A stretch of DNA of 64,000 bases, from contig CAZIDZ010000004.1 in the NCBI GenBank assembly GCA_964538455.1, positions 82,724 through 146,723 on the forward strand, read 5' to 3'. This document shows, piece after piece, positions 1-8,142 of the stretch (the stretch's first letter is position 1; every line of letters begins with the position of its first letter). This DNA is from JAZDLX01 sp964538455. GTDB lineage: Bacteria; Electryoneota; Electryoneia; Electryoneales; Electryoneaceae. Made by a program: the position numbers and the translations under genes. Under the pieces are notes generated by a model. It was not told the DNA's origin. It saw only the letters and a list, made by a program, of their open reading frames with translations, and made no database searches.

Positions 1-811
1 CCTTGCCGATGATCAACGTTCCCGACCACCCCTCGACGGCGATCTCCGCGTACTCGATGGCGGGATTGACCGCCAGCGCCACATTCGCGGCGAGCGTCCA
101 CGGCGTCGTCGTCCAGACGAGAATGCGTTGCTCCGGCTTTTCCACAATCGGGAGCGCCACGATTAGTGAGCGGTGGGTCATCTCGCGATGCGATCCGCTC
201 ATTTCATGTTCGGAAAGGGAGGTGCCGCAGCGGGTGCACCACGACATCGACCGCTTGTCGCTGTAGATCAATCCCTTGTCGTGGAGCGTCCGGAGGAAGT
301 GCCAGATGCCCTGGATGTTCTCGTCGGTGTGGGTGTAATAGCTGTTCGGCCAATCCATCCACTGTCCCAGCCGGATGGACTGTTCGGTCTGTTTCGCCGA
401 ATAGGTCTTGACGCGCTGCTTGCAGGCTTCAACGAACTTCTCGATGCCGAACGCCTCGATCTCGGATTTGTCGTTGAAACCGATCTCCTTCTCGACTTCG
501 ACCTCCACCCACAATCCCTGGCTGTCGAAGCCGTTCTGCCAGTGGCAGTCATACCCGCGAAGCGACTTGTAACGGATGAACACGTCCTTCATTGTGCGTC
601 CCCACGCGTGGTGTACACCCATGGGGTTGTTGGCGGTGATCGGTCCGTCGAGAAAACGGAACGTGGTCCTTCCCGCCAGCTTTTCGCGGAGCTTGTCGAA
701 GCTGCGGTGCTGATCCCAGAAATTGAGCACGTCGTGCTCAATCGCAACGAAATCCACCCCGCTGCTCCCCTCCTCGCGCACTTTGTCATTGCCCCCGTTG
801 ACGCCGCTCAT
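1..811 (-). CDS. ileS: isoleucyl-tRNA synthetase, N-terminal part (gene runs off the left edge)
   Basis: Class I isoleucine--tRNA ligase, which charges tRNA-Ile in the cytosol. Only about the first 270 codons are in the window. The reading contains the Rossmann entry FLDGPITANNPMGVHHAWG, then the family block QNGFDSQGLWVEVEVEKEIG and the paired cysteines of SMSWCTRCGTSLSE. The HIGH signature is GVHH (608-619), with the first and third residues exchanged relative to HxGH. I chose the ATG at 811 because GAGG lies 8 nt upstream. An in-frame ATG at 856 has no visible ribosome site and would add 15 residues. The gene diverges from the aromatic supraoperon. Family assignment is secure. The subtype is inferred from the signature and flanking blocks. 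Confidence 0.93.
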   Translation of the reverse strand, partial: MSGVNGGNDKVREEGSSGVDFVAIEHDVLNFWDQHRSFDKLREKLAGRTTFRFLDGPITANNPMGVHHAWGRTMKDVFIRYKSLRGYDCHWQNGFDSQGLWVEVEVEKEIGFNDKSEIEAFGIEKFVEACKQRVKTYSAKQTEQSIRLGQWMDWPNSYYTHTDENIQGIWHFLRTLHDKGLIYSDKRSMSWCTRCGTSLSEHEMSGSHREMTHRSLIVALPIVEKPEQRILVWTTTPWTLAANVALAVNPAIEYAEIAVEGWSGTLIIGK

Positions 812-1100
812 CCGTTTCGCCTCGCGCTGCGCACCAATCTCCGATCCTTTGTCCATTGAACCGTTGAGAAAGCCTGCCAGCTTCTTCCCATACCACGAAT
901 CTTCGTGCATTCCGGGAAAGAAAGCCGGCTTCGAGCACGTCAATATAGGAAACACAATGCCCCGGCGCAGACACCTGCGGTTGCTGTTCGAGACGGCGCG
1001 AGAAACGCGGAATATTCTCCGCTGCGCGATAACGGGAATCGGAACAGTAACAAGGGAGCCTCGCGACGGAGACCGAATCGAACGATTCACGATTCACCTC

Positions 1101-1129
1101 TTGACCGCCTGCGTGAATGCGGCTATGTT
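1101..1129 (+). promoter_or_regulatory. sigma70-type promoter of the trp/aro supraoperon
   Basis: TTGACC at 1101-1106 and TATGTT at 1124-1129 are separated by 17 nt, close to the consensus -35/-10 arrangement. The predicted transcription start is about 1135-1137, essentially at the ATG of the leader peptide (1138). In-frame ATGs at 1132 and 1138 have no Shine-Dalgarno sequence, so the leader may be translated from a leaderless transcript. No experimental start site is known. Confidence 0.62.
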
Positions 1130-1137
1130 AAATGACC

Positions 1138-1275
1138 ATGATAGACCGAGTGCACAGGACGAACGCGCAGTTTGGATCGTGGCGCAGCGATAACTCCGCC
1201 TGGTGGTGGTATTACATCAGGCCGGTGGGCGCCTCCCTCCGCTCGTTCGACGCCTTGCACGAGGATCCCGTGTAG
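1138..1275 (+). CDS. trpL: attenuator leader peptide with Trp-Trp-Trp-Tyr-Tyr run (45 aa)
   Basis: A short frame of 45 codons starts with ATG at 1138 and ends with TAG at 1273. Residues 22-26, encoded at 1201-1215, are WWWYY, and there is a further Trp at residue 15 and Phe at 12 and 37. The frame ends 23 nt before a strong terminator hairpin and about 100 nt before the first structural gene, as expected for ribosome-mediated attenuation. Trp plus Tyr codons match an operon that makes both amino acids. An alternative in-frame ATG at 1132 would add two residues. No ribosome site is visible, and the promoter places the transcript start within a few bases of the ATG. The peptide itself probably has no further function. 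Confidence 0.85.
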   Translation: MIDRVHRTNAQFGSWRSDNSAWWWYYIRPVGASLRSFDALHEDPV

Positions 1276-1310
1276 ACGTACGAATCCACAGCGAAGACAA
1301 CGCCCATCGG
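1222..1310 (+). promoter_or_regulatory. antiterminator pairing of the trp/aro attenuator
   Basis: CCGGTGGGCG at 1222-1231, starting 12 nt after the last Trp codon, can pair over 10 bp (one G-U) with CGCCCATCGG at 1301-1310, which is the left arm of the terminator. A ribosome stalled on the Trp/Tyr codons would leave 1222-1231 free to form this antiterminator. A ribosome that reaches the stop codon at 1273 would cover it and let the terminator fold. I did not find an equally clear 1:2 pause hairpin. Confidence 0.72.
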
Positions 1311-1332
1311 TTTTTTCCGATGGGCGTTTTTT
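1299..1332 (+). terminator. rho-independent attenuator terminator upstream of aroF
   Basis: Perfect 12-bp stem (1299-1310 with 1317-1328), a TTTTTT loop at 1311-1316, and a T-tract to 1332. It lies between the leader peptide and the first structural gene with no gene end immediately before it except the leader frame, so it acts as an attenuator and not as an operon end. Confidence 0.9.
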
Positions 1333-1375
1333 GTTGCCCGCCGGATGGGGGAACACGGCAGAAAGGAATCGCGAC

Positions 1376-2407
1376 GTGATCATCGTTTTGAAACCGGGCA
1401 CCGACAAGAAGACCGTCCAGGAACTGCTGGACCACATCGCCGAAACCGGTCTGAAACCGTTGCACATGCCGGGGGAGGAACGTGTGGTTCTCGGCGCTAT
1501 CGGAGACGAGCGCATCCTCGGCAGGCTCCACCTGGAAAACCACCCCAGCGTCGAGGAGGTCAAGCCGGTGCTCGCGCCTTACAAGCTGGTCAGCCGGGAG
1601 GTCCGCCCCGAAGATACCGTGGTGTCCGTCGGAGGCGTTCCGATCGGGAACGGTTTTTTCACCGTGATTGCGGGACCCTGCGCGGTGGAGAGCCTGGAAC
1701 AGTTTCGCGACACCGCCAAGGCCGTTGTTGACGCCGGTGCGTCCGCGCTGCGCGGCGGCGCCTTCAAACCCCGCACCAGCCCCTACTCCTTCCAGGGGTT
1801 GGGACTGGAGGGCCTCGAAATCCTCTCCCGGGTCTCCCGCGAGCTGGGCGTCCCCACCGTCACGGAGGTCGTTGAAGTCGCCGACATCGAGGCGGTGGCC
1901 GAGCACGCCGACGCGTTCCAGGTGGGCTCCCGCAACATGCAGAATTTCCGGCTGTTGATGGAGCTGGGCCAATCCAGAAAACCGGTCCTGCTGAAACGTG
2001 GAATGGCGGCGACGGTCGAGGATCTGCTGATGGCCGCCGAATACATCCTCTCGCAGGGCAACTCCGACGTCATCCTCTGTGAGCGCGGCATTCGGACGTT
2101 CGAGACCTCCACGCGAAACACCCTCGATCTGAACGCCGTCCCCTTCATCAAACAACGCAGCCACCTTCCCGTGCTCGTCGATCCGTCTCACGGCACGGGA
2201 TTGCGCGAGCTCGTGGCACCGATGTCGCAGGCGGCGGCCGCCGCGGGAGCGGACGGGCTGCTGATCGAGGTGCACCGGAATCCCGCGGAGGCGCTCTCAG
2301 ACGGCCGCCAGTCCCTGTTCCCGGATCAGTTTTCGGCGCTGATGGATGGGATTCGGCCGCTCGTGGCGGCGCTCGGCCGCAAACTCAACACGACGGTGGC
2401 CGCATGA
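1376..2407 (+). CDS. aroF: 3-deoxy-7-phosphoheptulonate synthase (DAHP synthase, type I beta)
   Basis: Condenses phosphoenolpyruvate and erythrose 4-phosphate into DAHP, the first step of the shikimate pathway. The 343-residue product has an N-terminal ferredoxin-like regulatory domain (about residues 1-75, starting VIIVLKPGT) followed by the TIM barrel. It carries GPCAVES, the GAFKPRTSPYSFQG phosphate loop, KRGMAAT, CERGIRTFE and DPSHGTG. This is the architecture of Thermotoga-type feedback-inhibited enzymes. The GTG start at 1376 follows AAAGGA by a few bases. A longer open frame upstream overlaps the leader and terminator and is not coding. The stop overlaps trpE by 4 nt (ATGA). First structural gene behind the Trp/Tyr attenuator. 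Confidence 0.95.
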   Translation: MIIVLKPGTDKKTVQELLDHIAETGLKPLHMPGEERVVLGAIGDERILGRLHLENHPSVEEVKPVLAPYKLVSREVRPEDTVVSVGGVPIGNGFFTVIAGPCAVESLEQFRDTAKAVVDAGASALRGGAFKPRTSPYSFQGLGLEGLEILSRVSRELGVPTVTEVVEVADIEAVAEHADAFQVGSRNMQNFRLLMELGQSRKPVLLKRGMAATVEDLLMAAEYILSQGNSDVILCERGIRTFETSTRNTLDLNAVPFIKQRSHLPVLVDPSHGTGLRELVAPMSQAAAAAGADGLLIEVHRNPAEALSDGRQSLFPDQFSALMDGIRPLVAALGRKLNTTVAA

Positions 2408-3966
2408 CTGTAAACGTCCCTGAACGAACCGTGGCGGTCGATACAATCCCGCAGACCGTGGACCCGCTCGCGCTGTACAGCCGACTGACAAAAGGCGTGC
2501 CGGATACCGCGCTGCTCGAGTCGCGGGATGGAAACGGGCGGAACGACACGCAGAGCCTGCTCCTCGTCCGCTCCGCTCTTCGCATCGAGGGGCGCGGCCG
2601 GACTGTGACGATCACTCCGCTGTCGGATACGGGCGTCGCGGCTCTCGAGTTGCAGAGGAAACGGCTGGCGAAACTGGGCTCAAGCCGCGAGCAAGGCCCG
2701 AATCTGATTATTGATTTTCCCCCGCTGAACGGAAAATCCAGCGAGCAGGAGCGGTTGGCGGCCGCAAATCCGCTGGACGCACTGCGTGCCTTCGCGTTTG
2801 GCTGGAACGCCCCGAAATCTTCTCCTCCTCTGACCCTCATCGGGATGTTGGGCTACGATTTTCTCGAGACCTTTGAGGAGCTGCCACCGGCGAAACAGGA
2901 CCGTCTCGCCACCCCCGATCTGCTTTTCGAGCTCCCCGAGATCCTGTTGCGTGTGGATCATCTCGGCCATCGGGTCCAAACCCAGGTTCATGCCTTCGGC
3001 GGGGCCGAACCCGACAAGACATCATTCGCGAAAGTGCGGGAGGCGGTCAGCGCTCTTAATACGAATTCCACTCCCATTTCTTTTCCCTCGCTCATGGACG
3101 GCGATCTCTCCTCGTCCACTGTGGACCTCGACGACGCCGCGTACAGGGAGATCGTCGAGACGATGAAGAATCACATCCGCGCTGGGGACGTTTTCCAGAT
3201 TGTCCCTTCACGGACCTTTTCCTTGCCGTGCACCGATGCGCTCGGAGCTTACAGCACGCTGCGTAACCTGAATCCCAGCCCGTACCTGTTCTTTTTCGCG
3301 GGCCGAGATTTCACCATGTTCGGTTCTTCGCCGGAGACCTGTGTCCGCGTGGATGGAAGTCCGCGAAAAGTCACTCTCTGCCCGATCGCGGGTACACGCC
3401 CCCGCGGCCGTTTCGCCGATGGCACCCTCGACCCCGACCTCGACAACCGGCTCGAAGCGGAGTTGAAGCTTCACGGAAAAGAGCTCGCCGAGCACATGAT
3501 GCTCGTCGATCTGGCGCGAAACGATGTCGCGCGCATCAGCGAGCCAGGCACGCGCCGCGTCTCCCGGTTGCTCGAGATCGAACGGTACAGCCACGTGATG
3601 CACCTCGTCAGTACCGTCGAAGGTCGGTTGCGCAAAGGATACGACGCACTCCACGCCTACCTCGCGACGATGACAATGGGGACGCTCACCGGCGCACCGA
3701 AGGTCGAAGCCGCAAAGCTGCTGAGAACCCACGAGGCCGATCGCCGGGGGGCCTATGGCGGCGCCGTCGGCTACCTCACCTCCGAGGGTACGCTGGATAC
3801 CGCCATCGTCATTCGCTCAGCGGTCGTTCAGGACAGGATTGCCTCGGTCCGGGCGGGAGCGGGCATTGTTTTCGATTCCGATCCCAAAGCAGAGGCTGAT
3901 GAGACCCGCAACAAGGCCAACGCTGTGTTGCAGGCGATTGCCCAAACAGAAGGGGTCTCACGATGA
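2404..3966 (+). CDS. trpE: anthranilate synthase component I
   Basis: Chorismate-using subunit of anthranilate synthase, which forms anthranilate with ammonia delivered by TrpG. The product is 520 residues, the usual length. The N-terminal part carries a LLESRDG segment like the tryptophan feedback-site motif. The catalytic half shows FQIVPSRTF, PSPYLFFF, GSSPETCVR, PIAGTRPRG, HMMLVDLARNDV, SHVMHLVSTVEG and TLTGAPKVEA, and ends with GAGIVFDSDPKAEADE. This is TrpE and not PabB, because the neighbours are trpG and the remaining trp genes. It overlaps aroF and trpG by 4 nt at each end, indicating translational coupling. Confidence 0.96.
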   Translation: MTVNVPERTVAVDTIPQTVDPLALYSRLTKGVPDTALLESRDGNGRNDTQSLLLVRSALRIEGRGRTVTITPLSDTGVAALELQRKRLAKLGSSREQGPNLIIDFPPLNGKSSEQERLAAANPLDALRAFAFGWNAPKSSPPLTLIGMLGYDFLETFEELPPAKQDRLATPDLLFELPEILLRVDHLGHRVQTQVHAFGGAEPDKTSFAKVREAVSALNTNSTPISFPSLMDGDLSSSTVDLDDAAYREIVETMKNHIRAGDVFQIVPSRTFSLPCTDALGAYSTLRNLNPSPYLFFFAGRDFTMFGSSPETCVRVDGSPRKVTLCPIAGTRPRGRFADGTLDPDLDNRLEAELKLHGKELAEHMMLVDLARNDVARISEPGTRRVSRLLEIERYSHVMHLVSTVEGRLRKGYDALHAYLATMTMGTLTGAPKVEAAKLLRTHEADRRGAYGGAVGYLTSEGTLDTAIVIRSAVVQDRIASVRAGAGIVFDSDPKAEADETRNKANAVLQAIAQTEGVSR

Positions 3967-4577
3967 ATCCAAAACCAAACGTGTTTTTTCTCGACAACGT
4001 GGATTCCTTCGTTTTCAACCTCGTCGATGAGTTCGCCCGGCGTGGATGCGAGGTCCAAGTGTGGAGGAACACCATCCTGGTCGAACATGCGCTCGAGATG
4101 CTCGCCTCCTTGCCCGAACCGCGGCTGTTGGTCGTCAGCCCCGGACCGGGCGCTCCGGGCGACGCCGGGTGCAGTGTGGAGTTGATCCGCCGCCTCCCCG
4201 AAGACGTCTCGATGTTCGGCGTCTGTCTCGGACACCAGGCGCTGATCGAGGCATTCGGCGGCAGCGTCGGTCCCGCGGGCGAGGTCGTGCACGGAAAATC
4301 CTCCCTGCTCGACCACTCCGGCGAGGGCCTGTTCGCCGACATTCCCAGCCCGATGATGATCGGTCGCTATCACTCCCTCGCGGGTCAACGGATCCCGCCC
4401 GAGCTTCGCGTCACGGCCTCCCTCGGCGGCATCGTGATGGCTGTCGAGCACGAGTCCCGACCGCTCTGGGGAGTGCAGTTCCACCCGGAATCCATTCTCA
4501 CGCCGCAGGGAGGCCGGCTCCTGGACAACGTTTTAAAACGAGTGGTTGCAGCAGGATTGGAGGTGCAGCATGCATGA
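3963..4577 (+). CDS. trpG: anthranilate synthase component II (glutamine amidotransferase)
   Basis: Class I glutamine amidotransferase that releases ammonia from glutamine for TrpE. The product is 204 residues. It shows the N-terminal LDNVDSFVFNLVDEF, the oxyanion loop SPGPGAPGDAG, the nucleophile Cys in FGVCLGHQALIEAFGG, and the His-Glu pair in VQFHPESILTPQGG. HGKSS and the RYHSLAG segment fit the TrpG/PabA group. Stand-alone, not fused to trpD or trpE. The stop overlaps the trpD start by 8 nt. Confidence 0.95.
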   Translation: MNPKPNVFFLDNVDSFVFNLVDEFARRGCEVQVWRNTILVEHALEMLASLPEPRLLVVSPGPGAPGDAGCSVELIRRLPEDVSMFGVCLGHQALIEAFGGSVGPAGEVVHGKSSLLDHSGEGLFADIPSPMMIGRYHSLAGQRIPPELRVTASLGGIVMAVEHESRPLWGVQFHPESILTPQGGRLLDNVLKRVVAAGLEVQHA

Positions 4578-5580
4578 ATTCCTGAACAAAATAGCCGAGC
4601 GGAAACATTTGACCGGTCCCGAGATGGCGAGCGTCTTCGGCGCGATGGTCGCGGGAGAACTCGAGCCTGTTCAAATCGCCGCGCTGCTGGTGGGACTCCG
4701 CACCAAGGGGGAAACTCCGGAAGAGATCGCAGGCGCGGCGAAGGCCCTGCGCGACCACGCCCTCCCCTTCCCCGCGCCGTCCGGCGTTTTCGTCGACGTC
4801 TGCGGCACCGGCGGAGACGCTTCCGGCACGATCAACATCTCAACCGCCACCGCAGTTGTGCTCGCGGAAATGGGAATTCCCGTCACCAAGCACGGAAACC
4901 GCTCCGTTTCCTCGAAGTGTGGCTCCGCGGATCTGCTGGAGGCATTCGGCGTAAAGCTGGATCCGGAGCCCTCGACAGCCCGCAAGTGCCTGGACGAAGT
5001 GGGCATTTGCTTCCTTTTCGCGCCCCAATACCACGGTGGATTGCGCCACGCGATGCCGGTACGTAAAGCCCTGAAAATGAGAACCATTTTCAATATCCTC
5101 GGACCGCTTGCCAATCCGGCGAAGCCCCCTGTGCAGCTGATGGGCGTGTACGATCCGGCTCTGGTGAGTCCCATCGCCCACACCCTGAGCCAGCTTGGAG
5201 CGCAGCGGTCGCTCGTGGTGCACGGGGACGGCCTCGACGAGATCAGTGTTTCCGCCCCGACCACCGCGGCGATGTCGACAAACGGCAAGGTCGAGATGCT
5301 GGAGATCACTCCCGAGGACGCCGGATTGAAACGCTACCCGAAAGAATCTCTCGCGGGTGGAGACGCCGAAGAAAACCGGCGGTTGATCGAGGCGCTTTTC
5401 TCCGGTAGCGGCGATCCCGCCCACGAGGCATCGGTGGCGATCAACGCGGGTGCCGCGGCATGGGTTGCGGGTTCGGCGGGTTCGCTCAAGGAAGGCACGC
5501 AGTCCTCCCTCGAGGTTCTGCACTCGGGAAAATGCATCGGGCGGGTCCAGCGCTGGGCGGAGATTTCTCATGGTTCTTGA
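4570..5580 (+). CDS. trpD: anthranilate phosphoribosyltransferase
   Basis: Transfers phosphoribose from PRPP to anthranilate. The product has 336 residues with the glycine-rich PRPP loop DVCGTGGDASGTINIST, the GNRSVSSKCGSAD segment, FLFAPQYHGGLRHAMPVRKALKMRTIFNILGPLANPA and HGDGLDEIS. The ATG at 4570 is preceded by GGAGG (4559-4563) with 6 nt spacing. A frame starting 24 nt earlier lacks this. It overlaps trpG by 8 nt and trpCF by 11 nt. Confidence 0.95.
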   Translation: MHEFLNKIAERKHLTGPEMASVFGAMVAGELEPVQIAALLVGLRTKGETPEEIAGAAKALRDHALPFPAPSGVFVDVCGTGGDASGTINISTATAVVLAEMGIPVTKHGNRSVSSKCGSADLLEAFGVKLDPEPSTARKCLDEVGICFLFAPQYHGGLRHAMPVRKALKMRTIFNILGPLANPAKPPVQLMGVYDPALVSPIAHTLSQLGAQRSLVVHGDGLDEISVSAPTTAAMSTNGKVEMLEITPEDAGLKRYPKESLAGGDAEENRRLIEALFSGSGDPAHEASVAINAGAAAWVAGSAGSLKEGTQSSLEVLHSGKCIGRVQRWAEISHGS

Positions 5581-6955
5581 CGACATCATCAGCCACAAAC
5601 GCCGTGAGGTCGCGCAGCGAAAACGTGACAACCCGCTCGATCGCTTCCGCGACCAGCTCGTCCCCGGCGACCGATCGTTTCTGGAGGCGGTCACAGGGGG
5701 GTCGACCGGTTTCATCTTCGAGGTGAAGAAGGCGTCCCCCTCGCAGGGAGTGATCCGTCCGGATTTCGATCCTGTCCGAATCGCTGCGGCCTACGCCCCT
5801 TTCGCCGATGCGATCAGCGTGCTGACCGACCGTGACTTTTTTCAGGGCAGTTTCGAAGATCTCGAATCCATCCGCGGGGTCGTCCCACAGCCGGTTCTCT
5901 GCAAGGATTTTATTCTCGAGCCCTACCAGGTGTACGAAGCCCGGTTGCACGGAACCGACGCTGTGCTGCTGATGCTCTCGGTTCTCGACGACGAAGCCTA
6001 TCGCGCCTGTGTGGCCGCTGTCGAGGAGTTGCAGATGGACGCGCTGGTCGAGGTGCACACAGAACAGGAGCTGCAGCGTGCAAAAGAGTTGGGAGCGCGG
6101 ATCGTCGGCATCAACAATCGAAACCTGCAAACGCTGGAGGTGGACCTCGATGCAACGCGCCGTCTCGCTCCGCAGGCCCGGTCATTCGCCAAGGCCGTGA
6201 TCTGCGAATCGGGCATTCGCTCGCACGGAGATGTACTCCTGTTGCGGGATGAGCTGGAAGCGTTCCTGATCGGCACGAGCCTCATGGCCAGGCAGGATCT
6301 CGACTCCGCTGTCCGTGAAATGGTCTTTGGACCCGTAAAGGTCTGCGGGCTGACCCGGGAGGAAGACGTCCGCGCCGCCTGTGACGCAGGCGCCGTCTAC
6401 GGCGGGTTGATCTTCGCCGAAAACTCTCCACGCCGGGTCACCGCCGAGCGGGCGCAGGGGTTGATCCACGCCGCTCCGCTCCGCTGGGTGGGCGTCTTTG
6501 TGCAGGCTCCGATCGAAAAGGTCGCTTCCCTTTCGCGTGACCTGAACCTCGCCGCAGTCCAATTGCACGGGGATGAAGACGAGGACTACACTCGCACGCT
6601 CCGAAAACAACTTCCCTCAGAGTGTGAGATATGGAAAGCGTTCCGTGTTGACGATCAACTCCCTGTCCTGGAACAGGAGGGCGTCGACCGCTTCCTGCTG
6701 GATGGCTTCGATCCCGTTCTCCGGGGCGGCACCGGGCGCAGCTTCGACTGGGAGCTGCTGAACGGACGTGACCGAGGCCGCTTGATCCTGTCGGGCGGTT
6801 TGAATCCAGCCAACGCCGCGCGTGCAGACCGGATCGGCGCGTTCCTTCTCGACGTCAATTCCGGCGTCGAACAGGCGCCCGGGATCAAAGACCACATCAG
6901 GTTGCAGCGGTTTTTTCGCGAACTACGCGGAACACGGAACGGGGGAGTCAGATGA
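5570..6955 (+). CDS. trpCF: bifunctional indole-3-glycerol-phosphate synthase / phosphoribosylanthranilate isomerase
   Basis: Fusion of two consecutive steps of tryptophan synthesis, 461 residues. Residues about 1-255 are the TrpC barrel (FEVKKASPSQG, PVLCKDFILEPYQVYEARLHGTDAVLLM, GINNRNL, CESGI, FLIGTSLM). Residues about 256-461 are the TrpF barrel (VKVCGLTREEDV, GLIFAENSPRRV, VAAVQLHGDED, LLDGFDPVLRGGTGRSFDW, LSGGLNPANA, VNSGVEQAPGIKD). The C-F order is the enterobacterial arrangement. The ATG at 5570 overlaps the trpD end by 11 nt. A longer upstream frame runs through trpD and was rejected. Confidence 0.95.
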   Translation: MVLDDIISHKRREVAQRKRDNPLDRFRDQLVPGDRSFLEAVTGGSTGFIFEVKKASPSQGVIRPDFDPVRIAAAYAPFADAISVLTDRDFFQGSFEDLESIRGVVPQPVLCKDFILEPYQVYEARLHGTDAVLLMLSVLDDEAYRACVAAVEELQMDALVEVHTEQELQRAKELGARIVGINNRNLQTLEVDLDATRRLAPQARSFAKAVICESGIRSHGDVLLLRDELEAFLIGTSLMARQDLDSAVREMVFGPVKVCGLTREEDVRAACDAGAVYGGLIFAENSPRRVTAERAQGLIHAAPLRWVGVFVQAPIEKVASLSRDLNLAAVQLHGDEDEDYTRTLRKQLPSECEIWKAFRVDDQLPVLEQEGVDRFLLDGFDPVLRGGTGRSFDWELLNGRDRGRLILSGGLNPANAARADRIGAFLLDVNSGVEQAPGIKDHIRLQRFFRELRGTRNGGVR

Positions 6956-8142
6956 GACAGACCGGACGATTCGGCAAATGGGGAGGGTGCTTCGTGCCGG
7001 AGATCCTGCTCCCCGCGCTCGAACAACTGGAGGCGGCCTGGCTGGATCTGCGCGAGGACCACACGTTCAAAAGCGAGCTGGACGGCCTGCTTCATGACTA
7101 TGCGGGACGGCCAACCCCCCTCTACCGCTGCCGCAACCTCGCCGCAAACACAAAAGCCCAGCTCTGGCTGAAACGGGAGGATCTGCTTCACGGAGGAGCA
7201 CACAAAACGAACCAGGTGCTCGGACAGGCCCTGCTCGCGCGCCACATGGGAAAATCCCGTTTGATCGCGGAAACTGGCGCCGGTCAGCACGGTGTCGCGA
7301 CCGCCATCGTCGGTGCGCTGTTCGGTTTTGAGACCGTGGTCTATATGGGTGCCAAGGATATCGAACGGCAGCGCCCGAACGTCTTCCGCATGGAGCTGAT
7401 GGGCACGAAAGTGATCCCGGTGACAAAAGGGTCGTCCACGCTCAAGGACGCGATCAACGAGGCGCTGCGCGACTGGGCGAACAGCTACGAAACGACCCAC
7501 TATATGCTCGGCACCGTGGCCGGGCCCCATCCCTTCCCCAGCCTGGTACGTGATTTCCAAAGCGTGATCGGGTCGGAGGCGCGGCAGCAGATCCTGCAGC
7601 AGGCCGGACGTCTTCCGAACGAGGTGATCGCCTGCGTGGGAGGCGGTTCCAACGCAATCGGAATCTTTCACGCGTTCCTCAAAGACCAGGAGGTTCGGTT
7701 GACCGGCGTCGAACCCGCGGGTCGAGGGTTGGCCACCGGGCAGCACGGTGCGACGCTTAGTGAAGGATCGCCGGGAATTCTCCATGGATCGTTCACCTCG
7801 TTGCTCCAGGATGATCATGGACAGGTTCAGGAGTCCCATTCAATCTCGGCGGGCTTGGATTATCCGGGCGTCGGGCCTGAGCATGCCCACCTCCGCGAGA
7901 CAGGCCGCGCAACCTACACTTCCGCCACGGACGCCGAAGCCTTGGAAGCGTTTGAGTTGCTCTCACGTCAGGAAGGGATCGTTCCGGCCCTCGAGTCCGC
8001 TCACGCTCTGGCGTGGGCGCTGCGCCGAGCCGAACAGGCGAAAACCGACTCGATCCTGCTCGTCAACCTCTCCGGGCGCGGCGACAAAGACCTGGAAACC
8101 GTGCGCAAGATCCGCTCGGCATCCGCCGGGGAGGCTGCATGA
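6952..8142 (+). CDS. trpB: tryptophan synthase beta chain
   Basis: PLP enzyme that joins indole and serine to make tryptophan in complex with TrpA. The product is 396 residues, standard for the TrpB1 class. It shows GRFGKWGGCFVPE at the N terminus, the Schiff-base lysine K85 in HGGAHKTNQVLGQ, ETGAGQHGVA, the phosphate loop VGGGSNAIGIFHAF, HSISAGLDYPGVGPEH and the C-terminal LVNLSGRGDKD. It overlaps trpCF by 4 nt and trpA by 4 nt. Confidence 0.97.
   Translation: MRQTGRFGKWGGCFVPEILLPALEQLEAAWLDLREDHTFKSELDGLLHDYAGRPTPLYRCRNLAANTKAQLWLKREDLLHGGAHKTNQVLGQALLARHMGKSRLIAETGAGQHGVATAIVGALFGFETVVYMGAKDIERQRPNVFRMELMGTKVIPVTKGSSTLKDAINEALRDWANSYETTHYMLGTVAGPHPFPSLVRDFQSVIGSEARQQILQQAGRLPNEVIACVGGGSNAIGIFHAFLKDQEVRLTGVEPAGRGLATGQHGATLSEGSPGILHGSFTSLLQDDHGQVQESHSISAGLDYPGVGPEHAHLRETGRATYTSATDAEALEAFELLSRQEGIVPALESAHALAWALRRAEQAKTDSILLVNLSGRGDKDLETVRKIRSASAGEAA

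Noticed and set aside
812..1100. T-box leader upstream of ileS
   Set aside because: No T-box consensus, specifier loop or terminator/antiterminator pair could be found on the minus strand. The region holds nothing else I could support.
1172..1375. N-terminal extension of aroF back to 1172
   Set aside because: It would run through the leader peptide region and the terminator hairpin. The conserved regulatory domain begins at the GTG at 1376, which has its own ribosome site.
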